Source: a virus. Taken from it: 28,585 nucleotides of DNA. Below are positions 14,472 to 22,027 of this stretch, one piece after another. A program made the position numbers and the translations under genes. The stretch is taken from positions 1 through 28,585 of the IMG/VR virus record IMGVR_UViG_3300032092_000181; one strand, given 5' to 3'. The notes beneath the pieces were generated by a model, which saw only the letters and a list, made by a program, of their open reading frames with translations, did not search any database and was not told the origin of the DNA. Within the stretch, counting starts at the first letter, position 1; every line of letters begins with the position of its first letter.

Positions 14472-15604
14472 GGCGCGCAGTCCATCACCGCCGCTACGAA
14501 CTGCGTTGCCGTTTCAGCGTCAAGGCCGTTTCCGTAGGCGCGCAGTCGTCCCACGCGGCTGGCAGCCGCATCAGCCAGCGGGAATGTGCCGGGTTCAACC
14601 GGCCTCCACTTGTCATCCCGGCAGTAGAGCCAGTCAGCAGCGTTCCGTCCGAGCATAGGCGCGCTGCCCCGTTCGTCTGCGCGGCGGCGTGAGTAAGTTT
14701 GTCCGTCCGAGTTGAATTGATCACACTTGGAGCCGCGCCGTCTTTCCAATCCCTCGCATTTGGTGTCGGCCAACCCGATACGCTCATCGCCGCCATTTCC
14801 GCCAGCCCCCGCACAATCCCACCCATCAGCGGTTCGCCCTTCCGGTCGCCGCTTCTGCTGGACTGCCCGCCCGTCATGGTGTTCGGCGTCGGCCAGCCCG
14901 CTAACACTGCTCCGTGGTTCAGCGTAATATTCTTCGTTGCAAAGTCTTGAGATGGTTGGCGAACGCTGTCGTTGGTGGTCGGCGTCGGCCAGCCCGCCAG
15001 ATAGGTCGCTGTTGATGGCAGATCGTCCAGCCGTCCCTTCCTCGCGATTTCCGCTTCGCAGCCTTCCGCCGTCCTCGACCCCTTGTCGCCGTCCGTCGAG
15101 CGGGGCGTTGGCCAGCCCTGCAAAATAAAGACGCTGGCGGATGTGCGCGCCGCCGAAGCCCGCAGCGCACAAATCTGCCGCCCCAAAGGCGTAGCCCGCG
15201 CTTTCCATGTCAGTTGATACAAGATCGAGCCAGTCGAGCGCGCTTGCAACCTGTTCGCCAAGGACGATTGCAGGGCGGCACTGGCGGATGAGATTGAACC
15301 AGGTGGGCCAGAGATGACGCTCGTCAGCGAAGCCTTCTTGCTTGCCTGCGGCGCTAAACGGCTGGCAAGGGCAACTTCCCGTCCAGACGGGGCGGTCGTC
15401 GGCCCATCCGGCTCGGCGCAGGGCGTGGCCCCAGACGCCAATCCCGGCGAAGAAGTGACACTGGTCGAAACCAAGAAGGTCATCAGGTTGAATTTCCGTG
15501 ATACTGCGCTCATCAACTTCACCTTTCGCCAAGTGTCCTGCCGCGATCAGGTTCCTGAGCCATTGCGCGGCGTATGGGTCTATCTCATTGTAGTATACTG
15601 TCAT
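14468..15604 (-). CDS. C5-cytosine-specific DNA methyltransferase
   Basis: 378 residues from ATG 15604, chosen because AGGAAAATAAA precedes it and it overlaps the VRR-NUC stop as ATGA; a longer frame would run through that gene. Motifs: FFAGIGVWGHALRRAGW (51-67, AdoMet-binding motif I), SCPCQPFSAAG (77-87, catalytic C80), GEQVAS (116-121, motif VI-like), HIRQRLY (154-160, motif VIII) and RLRAYGNGLDAETATQFV (353-370, motifs IX-X). NEIDPYAAQWLRN, which looks like motif II, precedes motif I instead of following it. Between 163 and 281 the segment GLANA/GLADA/GLADA/GLADT recurs four times in the presumed target-recognition region. The product likely methylates phage DNA against host restriction. 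Confidence 0.85.
   Translation of the reverse strand: MTVYYNEIDPYAAQWLRNLIAAGHLAKGEVDERSITEIQPDDLLGFDQCHFFAGIGVWGHALRRAGWADDRPVWTGSCPCQPFSAAGKQEGFADERHLWPTWFNLIRQCRPAIVLGEQVASALDWLDLVSTDMESAGYAFGAADLCAAGFGGAHIRQRLYFAGLANAPLDGRRQGVEDGGRLRSGNREEGTAGRSAINSDLSGGLADADHQRQRSPTISRLCNEEYYAEPRSSVSGLADAEHHDGRAVQQKRRPEGRTADGWDCAGAGGNGGDERIGLADTKCEGLERRRGSKCDQFNSDGQTYSRRRADERGSAPMLGRNAADWLYCRDDKWRPVEPGTFPLADAAASRVGRLRAYGNGLDAETATQFVAAVMDCAP
14494..15522 (-). other. Long alternative reading frame inside the methyltransferase gene (WPTP-repeat frame)
   Basis: A 342-codon frame on the same strand as the methyltransferase lies wholly inside it. It opens with GTG at 15522; a better start is ATG 15513, with AAAGGTG about 6 nt upstream. 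Its translation contains four GWPTP repeats, LRASAARTS before them, and a C-terminal LNPAHSRWLMRLPAAWDDCAPTET. From memory, predicted phage proteins with these exact features are deposited as a recurring family. The GWPTP repeats are the same DNA as the GLADA repeats of the methyltransferase. It may be a true overprinted gene or a by-product of the methyltransferase sequence in GC-rich DNA. No independent evidence of expression. Confidence 0.3.
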
Positions 15605-15876
15605 TTTATTTTCCTTTCCCAACCATCCACGTCCTCTTTCGACCACAGCAATGCGTAGTTCTGGTTCATCTCGGCCATGTTTTCGGCGAATATTTCTTGC
15701 AGCGGCGACAGCCGCCCGCCGGGCTTCTTCAGTTCCACGAACCACGTCTGGCCGTTTGGCAGGCAGGCAATGCGGTCAGCCACGCCCCGCTGCGTCACGC
15801 TGCGAAACTTGTAGCTATACCCGCCCAGTGCCTTCACGCGCTTCACGAAGTGCGCTTCGATTTCTTTCTCGGTCAT
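15601..15876 (-). CDS. VRR-NUC domain nuclease
   Basis: 91 residues, the length of a stand-alone phage VRR-NUC. Catalytic PD-(D/E)XK residues are visible: VAD (D34), VELKKPG (E48 and K50) and LSPLQ (Q60), with the N-terminal MTEKEIEAHFVKRVKALGG also typical. These enzymes are small structure-specific or junction nucleases in phage recombination/replication modules. No Shine-Dalgarno sequence precedes ATG 15876; instead promoter-like boxes at 15883-15911 place the transcription start at the ATG. A terminator lies between this gene and the primase-helicase upstream. Stop and next start overlap as ATGA. Confidence 0.85.
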   Translation of the reverse strand: MTEKEIEAHFVKRVKALGGYSYKFRSVTQRGVADRIACLPNGQTWFVELKKPGGRLSPLQEIFAENMAEMNQNYALLWSKEDVDGWERKIK

Positions 15877-15882
15877 GGCGTT

Positions 15883-15911
15883 ACACTATGGGTGCAAACA
15901 TTCTGTTGCAA
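15883..15911 (-). promoter_or_regulatory. Candidate promoter for the VRR-NUC gene
   Basis: On the minus strand TTGCAA (15911-15906), a 17-nt spacer and TAGTGT (15888-15883) resemble -35 and -10 boxes (4/6 and 3/6 matches). The inferred start site coincides with the A of the ATG at 15876, and no ribosome binding site is present, so a leaderless mRNA is possible. The boxes are weak by themselves; the terminator directly upstream makes a promoter here more likely. Confidence 0.3.
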
Positions 15912-15925
15912 GGGCCAAACAAAAA

Positions 15926-15961
15926 GAAACCCCCGGCGCAGTGAGGCACGCCGGGGGTTTC
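15926..15961 (-). terminator. Intrinsic terminator after the primase-helicase gene
   Basis: A perfect 13-bp GC-rich stem (15926-15938 with 15949-15961) and a 10-nt loop. On the minus strand the stem is followed by TTTCTTTTTGTTT, a good U-tract. It lies 5 nt past the primase-helicase stop and 50 nt before the VRR-NUC start, so it ends or attenuates transcription in the middle of the leftward operon. Confidence 0.85.
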
Positions 15962-15965
15962 ACAA

Positions 15966-18338
15966 TCAACTGCGCTGGTTTGGGGTGCGCCGTTGACCGA
16001 TGTCTATCACCTTACCGGAGGGAGTATCAATGTTTTCCACCATCCGGCGAAGGTCGGATTTCGAATAAGCCCGCGCAATCTCCGGTGCTGCGAAGATATG
16101 TCGCTTGGTGGTGAAGTCAGACGACGCCAGCCGCCCGCAGTCCAGCCAGCCGGCTTCCTTCAGCGCGTGCAGCAGCGCCGCCTGCGGCACCTTCACGCCC
16201 GCCGGAACCTTGCTGTCGGCGACCAAAAAGTCGCACAACTTGTGGAACGGCCCGCCGATGACGCCCAGCGAGAACGGCCCGACGCGCAGGCGCATCATAT
16301 CGACCAGGTAGCTCTCGGCTACACTCATGCCCTGTTCGACCATGTTCAGCTTCCACTCGGTCACCGGCGGCGCCGCGGCAGCGCCGAACGCCGACACATC
16401 GCGCAAGTGCAGCCAAGCTGCGATCTTCTCATAGCCGCCGGCCTTGTACCAATCCCACAGCGCGTCGGCCTCTGGCTTGGTCATCCGCGGTGCGCGTGAC
16501 CACACGCAGAACCAGCGGCGATCCTGCGTCGGCAGCGTGATCGGCAGCGGGTCGTTTGTGAACGCCACCACCTGAACCCGGTTCAGCATCTCGTAGGGGT
16601 GCAGGCCCTTGCGGTTGATGACCAGCGTCTCTGGCGGCGCGGCGATGATCGGCTTGAGCTTGTTGGCCAGCGCCCGGCGCTCCTTCGCCTCCGGTTCGCG
16701 CAGTTCGTTCAGGATCAGAACTTCAGCCTCCAGGTTGTATCCCCACTGGCTGTTGATCTCGCCCGTCTCAATAATCGACCGGTTGTGCTGGTGCTTGCCG
16801 CCGATGGCCCACAGGAACGGCGCCCACATCGTGTCCTTACCGCTGCCTTCGTCGCCGCCGTGCAGCACGGCGTGGTTGATCTTGATGTTCGGATTCTGAA
16901 CTTTATAGGCCATTACGTTCAGAATATGATCAAGCTCGGACGGCTCCTCAATCAGACTGCGGCAGTGATTCAGCCACGGCGTGATCTGTGCGTCACTGAC
17001 GTATAGCGTGGCGCTCATGTCGGGGCGGGCGTTGACCCAGCGGTTGCCGTAGACCATCCCGTCACGCGCCACCAGCACGTCCTCGCCGGCGGCGTAGGTG
17101 ATGCCGGTGAGCGCCTTGGCGCCAAACTCCTGCCGGCGTTCGTCGTAGTAGACCGACGCAGCCACTTGCCGTTTGTTGTTGTGGATCGACCGGCAATCGA
17201 CGTGGCGGAACAGTGCGTTGAAGACATGGCGCGGCACTTCCTGGCGCGTCACCATGTCGAAGTAGCTGTCGTCGGACTGCACGTAGGCGAAGCGGTCAAA
17301 CCACTCGGTCTTGGTCAGCCGCCCGGCTTCCTTGCGCTCGACTTCCCTGACGGTGATCGCGGCCTGATCCGGGAACGCTTCGGTCGGTGAGATTTTTTCA
17401 GCCATCAGCCGCATCCGTTCGGCGATCAGTTCGTCCCGCAGCCCCGGCGTCACGGTCGGCCCGCCGTTCTCCGACACCCACTGCAAGAACGTCGTGCTGG
17501 TCAGGTGCTGGCAGTGGCCGTGATAGCAGCAGTAGGAGCGATCCAGCGGCTTGTAGCGGCCCTCGATGCTGCCGTCTGTATGTTCGGCATGGTTCGGGCA
17601 AACGACGCCGCACCAGCCCTCGTTGTTGACCCGCGACAGCACCATGCTGTTGTCCGACAGCCACGCCAGCACGTTGTCTTGGCCGGTGTCGCGTATCTTG
17701 ATGCTTCGGATCTCGGCGGTGTCCGATTCGGGCGGCACGACGCCCAGCGCCTGGCACACGTCGTCCAGCGTGTACTCGCGGTCTGGGTGGAACTCGACCA
17801 GCCGCGCCTCGAAGTTGCCCCTGCCCCGCTTCAGGTTGACGCTGCCGGGGATGCGGCAGTTGCGGACGGCGTTGGTTGCGCCTGGGTCAGTGTAGCCCGC
17901 GTCAGCGATGGCGGTGATGGCCGCGGTGAAGTCTGCCTTGGACGGCTGCTCGTTGAAGGCGTAGCCCCACTGGAACGATCCTTCGGACGTTTCCATGATC
18001 CACGTCGGGGCCAGCGGCGGCGTCTTGGACTTGGTGCCGATGTCGTCCAGCATCATGAACAGGACATACTCGACGTTCTCGGACTTGGCCGATGGCTTGC
18101 CATCCACGAAGCGGTCAACGATGAACGCCCCTGTGTTGACATACCATGCGTCGCCCGGCTTGATGTTGGCCTTGGCCGGCAGGAACGACGGGAAGGTCGC
18201 CTTCGGCACCCCATCGCCGTGGTAGATCATCTCGCCGTTCACCAGCGTCGGCTTCTGCTTCAGCAGCAGCGCCGTCTCGCCTGTCTCGAACGCCAGCTTG
18301 CTGACGTATTCGATGAATTTAATGCGATCCTCACTCAT
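15966..18338 (-). CDS. Primase-helicase (RepB-like primase, zinc finger, D5-like helicase)
   Basis: 790 residues; AGGAGA about 7 nt before ATG. Primase-like N-terminus: LFMMLDDIGTK (93-103), PTWIMETSEG (111-120) and NCRIPGSVNLKRG (160-172), fitting RepB-type primases. A Cys/His cluster at 243-278 (CGVVCPNH then YCCYHGHC) is a probable zinc-binding element. The C-terminal helicase has Walker A GGDEGSGKDT (494-503), Walker B EVLILNELRE (539-548), the Asn sensor in VVAFTNDPLPI (590-600) and a probable arginine finger in DRRWF (606-610), a DUF5906/D5-like superfamily 3 pattern. One protein thus primes and unwinds at the fork. It follows the DNA polymerase gene by 10 nt and ends at a strong terminator. 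Confidence 0.87.
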   Translation of the reverse strand: MSEDRIKFIEYVSKLAFETGETALLLKQKPTLVNGEMIYHGDGVPKATFPSFLPAKANIKPGDAWYVNTGAFIVDRFVDGKPSAKSENVEYVLFMMLDDIGTKSKTPPLAPTWIMETSEGSFQWGYAFNEQPSKADFTAAITAIADAGYTDPGATNAVRNCRIPGSVNLKRGRGNFEARLVEFHPDREYTLDDVCQALGVVPPESDTAEIRSIKIRDTGQDNVLAWLSDNSMVLSRVNNEGWCGVVCPNHAEHTDGSIEGRYKPLDRSYCCYHGHCQHLTSTTFLQWVSENGGPTVTPGLRDELIAERMRLMAEKISPTEAFPDQAAITVREVERKEAGRLTKTEWFDRFAYVQSDDSYFDMVTRQEVPRHVFNALFRHVDCRSIHNNKRQVAASVYYDERRQEFGAKALTGITYAAGEDVLVARDGMVYGNRWVNARPDMSATLYVSDAQITPWLNHCRSLIEEPSELDHILNVMAYKVQNPNIKINHAVLHGGDEGSGKDTMWAPFLWAIGGKHQHNRSIIETGEINSQWGYNLEAEVLILNELREPEAKERRALANKLKPIIAAPPETLVINRKGLHPYEMLNRVQVVAFTNDPLPITLPTQDRRWFCVWSRAPRMTKPEADALWDWYKAGGYEKIAAWLHLRDVSAFGAAAAPPVTEWKLNMVEQGMSVAESYLVDMMRLRVGPFSLGVIGGPFHKLCDFLVADSKVPAGVKVPQAALLHALKEAGWLDCGRLASSDFTTKRHIFAAPEIARAYSKSDLRRMVENIDTPSGKVIDIGQRRTPNQRS

Positions 18339-18348
18339 CGCAGTTCTC

Positions 18349-20316
18349 CTATTTCCCGTAGCGTTGCATGATAGCCACTTCCGCGTTCAGCGGCAGGCCA
18401 GCGGCCCAGAGCGGCGGTGTACACATGATCTTGACCAGCGCGGCGGCGGCGTCCTCGGCGGTGCTGGCGTCGGTCTCCAGCACGATTTCGTCGTGGACGT
18501 GCAGCACTACGTCAAACCCTTCTTCCTCCAACCGCCGCAGCGCGTGCCGCAGCAGATCGTTGGCGATGGCCTGTGTGATGTTTTCGCAGGCCAGACCGCG
18601 CCACAGGCGGGCGCGGGGCCATTCCTTTGCGTCGGCGGCGGGCTTCCACGCCGCTTTGGCGTAGGTGATATTGCCTTCCTCATCAAAGCGGGCGAACGGG
18701 TAGCATAGCACACGGCGTGACGGCAGGGCATACCAAAGATGCTGCTTGTCGTACAAATAGGTCACGCGCCCGGCGCTGATCTCTTGGCCTGGGTGGCGCA
18801 TGGCGCCGGTGTACGCCCGCTCCAGCCCCGTCCAGTAGTTGACCGACCACGGGTTCGCCCGACGCCAGCCGTCCACCATCTTGCGGCTGTCGCTCTCGGT
18901 CAGGACGACGTTGTAGATGCGGCCCATGCTGGCGAAGGCACCGACGCCGCCGGCGAAGCCGCAAGCCAACTCCTGCACCTTGCCGATCTGGCGCTGGTCT
19001 TTGTCCACATCCTCATAGCGGACATGGAAGGTCGCCGCGGCGTTGTGCTTATACACGTCCTCGCCGCGCGCGAAGATGCCCAGCTTCTCGGCGCCGCTGT
19101 TGGTGTTCGACGCCCAGGGCGTCACCCGCGCCTCGATGGCGGCCCAATCGGCCACCACCAGCCGCTTGCCTTCAGGGGCCATCAGCGCCGGGCGCAGCAT
19201 CCCCTTCAACACGTCCGTGATCCGGCGTCCGAACTGCGGCACGATCTTGTGACCGCGCACCATCGCCTGCCGTGTTAGTGCAGGGTCGTCGGCACATCGT
19301 CGTGGGAAATTATGAACTTGAAGTCCAAATGATGAAGCGCGGCCTGTAGCACTACCTCCAGCGAATACGAACGCTCCTCTAACTCGTTGATCCTCATCGT
19401 CTGAGAGCGCAGCCGCGCGCGCAAACTTTGCAACTGACGACGCCCATAGGTCGTCTGCACATTGGATAACTTCAGCGACGATGGCCGGTACTTCATCAGG
19501 GTTTTCCTCTGCCAGAGCCAACAGGTTGAAGCGGACGTTCTTGTCGATGGATAGCTTGGGTTCGCCGTCCTTGTAAACCGTCGCCAGTTTGAGCGCCTCC
19601 GGCCCGACGCGATCCAGCACCCACGCCCGCATCTTGGGGCTGCGGACGGACGTGATCTCGCCGCCGGTGGCCTCCTCAACCGTCTGCTGGATGTCGGTTG
19701 ACTCGGCGTCGGCGTAGCCCACGGCGGCCAGCGCCAGCGGGCGATCCAGCAGCACGCCGCGGTCGTTGATCCGCTCGTTGGTGTGGTAGTCGCGCAACTC
19801 ATCAGCGGACAGTTCACGCTGGGCCTGGGCGATGGCCCGCATGGCGCGCACGTCCTGTTCGCAGTAGGCGACCATCTCGGCCATCAGGCCGGGGTCGTCG
19901 CGGAAGGTGCCGTCCGCCTGCGGGATCGACAGCAGCCTGATCAGTTGCGCGCCGCGGTGATCTTTTTTCATGGACGCGCCAGCGAACCGGCCCACATCCT
20001 CCAAGCTGCCCGGCGCGCAGTTGACGCGGGCTTGTGCTGCGGTGCAGTAGAACTGCTCCAGCGCGTAGTCGATCTGTAGGACGTACCAGAATACCAGACG
20101 CTCGAACGCGGCGTTGTGCGCCCTGATCTGGCCGGTGTGGTGGCGCACGTCAGCGGGAAACGGCTGGTCAGGCGTCCACGTCCGCACGTCATCATCATCG
20201 AAGGCGTAGGACATACACAGCACGTCGGTGCTGGCGTCCTGCGCGTAGTTGTAGACGCCCTTGGCCGGCAGATCACAGCGGCTGCGCGTCTCGAAATCGA
20301 GCCATAGGATGCTCAT
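18349..20316 (-). CDS. polA: Family A DNA polymerase with 3'-5' exonuclease
   Basis: 655 residues. Exonuclease motifs: LDFET (6-10, D7 and E9), AHNAAFE (66-72) and YCEQD (151-155). Polymerase motifs: TGRASS (324-329), motif A VVADWAAIEAR (387-397, D390), motif B RQIGKVQELACGF (442-454), motif C HVHDE (606-610, D609). In motif B the residue at the E. coli Phe762 position is Leu450, and the Tyr766 position is Phe454. No 5' nuclease domain, as expected for phage enzymes. It replicates the genome with the primase-helicase encoded next. ATG overlaps the stop of the DpdA-like gene (ATGA). Confidence 0.92.
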   Translation of the reverse strand: MSILWLDFETRSRCDLPAKGVYNYAQDASTDVLCMSYAFDDDDVRTWTPDQPFPADVRHHTGQIRAHNAAFERLVFWYVLQIDYALEQFYCTAAQARVNCAPGSLEDVGRFAGASMKKDHRGAQLIRLLSIPQADGTFRDDPGLMAEMVAYCEQDVRAMRAIAQAQRELSADELRDYHTNERINDRGVLLDRPLALAAVGYADAESTDIQQTVEEATGGEITSVRSPKMRAWVLDRVGPEALKLATVYKDGEPKLSIDKNVRFNLLALAEENPDEVPAIVAEVIQCADDLWASSVAKFARAAALSDDEDQRVRGAFVFAGGSATGRASSFGLQVHNFPRRCADDPALTRQAMVRGHKIVPQFGRRITDVLKGMLRPALMAPEGKRLVVADWAAIEARVTPWASNTNSGAEKLGIFARGEDVYKHNAAATFHVRYEDVDKDQRQIGKVQELACGFAGGVGAFASMGRIYNVVLTESDSRKMVDGWRRANPWSVNYWTGLERAYTGAMRHPGQEISAGRVTYLYDKQHLWYALPSRRVLCYPFARFDEEGNITYAKAAWKPAADAKEWPRARLWRGLACENITQAIANDLLRHALRRLEEEGFDVVLHVHDEIVLETDASTAEDAAAALVKIMCTPPLWAAGLPLNAEVAIMQRYGK

Positions 20317-21014
20317 GACAATTCCCCCGCTGAGTTGAAGGACTCAATGCGCTCGGTCAGGATGACGGCGCGGGTTTCCTTGCTGCGCGGCTGGTATGTG
20401 CCTTTCCAAGAACTGTCGATGCCAATGTTGCGGGCCACGTTGGTGCTGTCCGCGCTGGACAGCGGCAACTTAGAAAAGATCGCCGGGTTCAACATCCGCA
20501 GCCCATGCAACTTGCACACGGGGCGGTTATCGTCGTCGCATATGGCGCCGATGGCCTGCGTAGCGCGGCCCAAGAACCGCCGCGGCGTGGACACGTCCCA
20601 CTCACCGCTCGACCCTATGCACACACGCGGCCACTCGCGCGACAGACGGCGCAGACGTTCGATGCTTTCGTTGATGTGCCAGACCACGGCGCCTTGATGG
20701 CGTGGGAAAGGCCACTCAGCGGCAAGCTGGTCGTTCTCCTCTTCGCTGCCTTCGATCACATCAGGCACAACCGCAAAGTCAAAGCCTGGATGGTTACGCC
20801 AATAGCCGACCCATGCGTAATAGTCTGGCCAATGCACACCGCCGCCTTGCTTCCAGAACGTGAACGCGCCGTTGTCCAGCGCAAACGATTGGCAAATTTC
20901 GGCGGCCAAGTTCATCTGCTGCGTGGCAGCAAACGACACAAAGGCATGGCGCGCAGTCCACACTTTGATCGCGCAGGTGTCAGGCGTGATCGGGCCTCCA
21001 TGATAGTGGATCAT
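20313..21014 (-). CDS. TGT/DpdA-like 7-deazaguanine base-exchange protein (putative)
   Basis: 233 residues from ATG 21014, chosen for the ATGA overlap with the QueD-like stop; a GTG at 21026 would add four residues. Segments fit the TIM-barrel tRNA-guanine transglycosylase superfamily and especially its phage DNA-modifying DpdA branch: LDNGAFTFW (46-54, D47), AVVPDVIEG (81-89, D85), RVCIGSSGEW (130-139), KLHGLRM (168-174), SSADSTNVARN (186-196, D189). Members replace a guanine by a 7-deazaguanine such as preQ0. The adjacent QueD-like gene supports this. Alternative: a TIM-barrel protein with another substrate. The zinc-binding Cys set of true tRNA TGTs is not evident. Confidence 0.55.
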   Translation of the reverse strand: MIHYHGGPITPDTCAIKVWTARHAFVSFAATQQMNLAAEICQSFALDNGAFTFWKQGGGVHWPDYYAWVGYWRNHPGFDFAVVPDVIEGSEEENDQLAAEWPFPRHQGAVVWHINESIERLRRLSREWPRVCIGSSGEWDVSTPRRFLGRATQAIGAICDDDNRPVCKLHGLRMLNPAIFSKLPLSSADSTNVARNIGIDSSWKGTYQPRSKETRAVILTERIESFNSAGELS

Positions 21015-21310
21015 TCCCGAACCCACTTCGCGTAAAAGCCTTCCAGCGGGCGGCTGATGTCAACCGCAGCGGCGCGCATATCCAGCCCGATCCGTTCGGC
21101 CAAATCTTCGCCCCACGACAGTTGTTCCGTCAGAACCGAATGGTCAAACTTTTGAAGATAGTCAGCAAGCGATTGTTTGCGACCATCCGCGCTCATCACA
21201 TAGCTGTCTGCTTGCCACCACACCACGACTTGCCACGTATGGCCGTGCAAAACACCGTCGCGGCTGTAGTGGGCGGCGCTGATAACGCCGGACACACCTG
21301 TAAATTTCAT
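21011..21310 (-). CDS. QueD/PTPS-like protein lacking the catalytic cysteine
   Basis: 99 residues, shorter than E. coli QueD (about 120). Zinc ligands are kept: SAAHY (11-15, H14) and LHGHTW (21-26, H22 and H24). FDH (55-57) and the C-terminal Glu in PLEGFY (88-93) match other active-site positions. The Cys that precedes HGH by four residues in QueD and PTPS is Asp18 here, and the protein has no Cys at all. QueD makes 6-carboxytetrahydropterin in the preQ0/queuosine pathway. Paired with a DpdA-like gene, it may belong to DNA deazaguanine modification, but the missing Cys means another reaction is possible. TGAGG precedes the start. Confidence 0.65.
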   Translation of the reverse strand: MKFTGVSGVISAAHYSRDGVLHGHTWQVVVWWQADSYVMSADGRKQSLADYLQKFDHSVLTEQLSWGEDLAERIGLDMRAAAVDISRPLEGFYAKWVRE

Positions 21311-21337
21311 TTGGATGCCTCACTTCATCCGCTACTA

Positions 21338-21363
21338 GCCGGGGCGGCCCAACCCGCCCCGGC
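21338..21363 (-). terminator. Strong GC hairpin between two early genes (terminator-like, no U-tract)
   Basis: A perfect 10-bp stem (21338-21347 with 21354-21363) and a 6-nt loop, 15 nt past the stop of the 211-residue gene. On neither strand is it followed by a run of T, so it is not a standard intrinsic terminator. It may pause polymerase, protect an mRNA 3' end or be a processing site. Confidence 0.35.
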
Positions 21364-21377
21364 GTTCGCTGCCCAGT

Positions 21378-22013
21378 TTACGAACGGCGCCGACGGCGCG
21401 GTGCGTCTTCAGCCGGGGCTTCCGCTGCCTCGGCGTCTTCCTCCGCCGAAGTTGCGTCCATGCTAACCCACTTCACAATGTCGAAGATCGGCGCATAGAT
21501 TTTACCATATTTCTTGTGCATGTAATGTTGGCTCTTCAAGCTCACTACCGGTACAGGCTTGGTCTGATCCTTGTCCACCTGTTCAGCGATAGCCATGCCC
21601 AACGCATTGACGGCGCGCTTGCCGCCGACGCTGGTCGCACTGTAGCGCGCTTGTAGACCTTCATCATGCCCATTCGTGCAGGCCAGCGTCATACCAACTT
21701 GCACTTCCCAGCCCTTTTCAGCGCCAGCAGGGGCAGGGCCAATTTCTGGCAACGGTTCGTTCACGCTCACCATCTTTTCAGCAAGCACTTCACCCTCTCC
21801 CCAGGCGATGTAGCCGTGGACGAAGCTGAACGGATTGACGGCCCACAAGCTGTCATCTTCAATTTCGAGCGACTCGGCGCCGAACACCCAATGGCCTGTC
21901 TTATCGCATTTAATTATCACCATGTTACTGGGGCCAGAGACAGACCGCAGCGCGGCTGCAAGGGACTTCACAGACGGCAGATTGGAGCCGCCAAACTTGG
22001 TAACTTCGTTCAT
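21378..22013 (-). CDS. Conserved phage replication-region protein of unknown function
   Basis: 211 residues after a GGAAAGG site. Features include KFGGSNLPSVKSLAAALR (6-23), GHWVFGAESLEIEDDSLWAVNPFSFVHGYIAWG (40-72), VGGKRAVNALGMAIAEQV (129-146) and VVSLKSQHYMHKKYGKIYAPIFDIVKWV (155-182). Homologous-looking proteins occur next to Cas4-like nucleases and polymerases in many phages. The acidic tail (AEEDAEAAEAPAEDAP) ending in RRRRRS is reminiscent of single-strand DNA-binding proteins in having an acidic C-terminus, but the fold is not recognisable as OB. A ssDNA-binding or recombination role is a guess from context. Confidence 0.6.
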   Translation of the reverse strand: MNEVTKFGGSNLPSVKSLAAALRSVSGPSNMVIIKCDKTGHWVFGAESLEIEDDSLWAVNPFSFVHGYIAWGEGEVLAEKMVSVNEPLPEIGPAPAGAEKGWEVQVGMTLACTNGHDEGLQARYSATSVGGKRAVNALGMAIAEQVDKDQTKPVPVVSLKSQHYMHKKYGKIYAPIFDIVKWVSMDATSAEEDAEAAEAPAEDAPRRRRRS

Positions 22014-22027
22014 TGTCGTACCTTTCC

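Noticed and set aside
17505-18371. 288-codon frame antisense to the primase-helicase gene
   Set aside because: Composition reflects the complementary strand only; no motifs, no start signal, and the sense gene is certain.
21311-21377. Spacer before the QueD-like gene considered as a preQ1 riboswitch
   Set aside because: The conserved preQ1 aptamer segments and A-rich tail are absent; only a simple GC hairpin is present.
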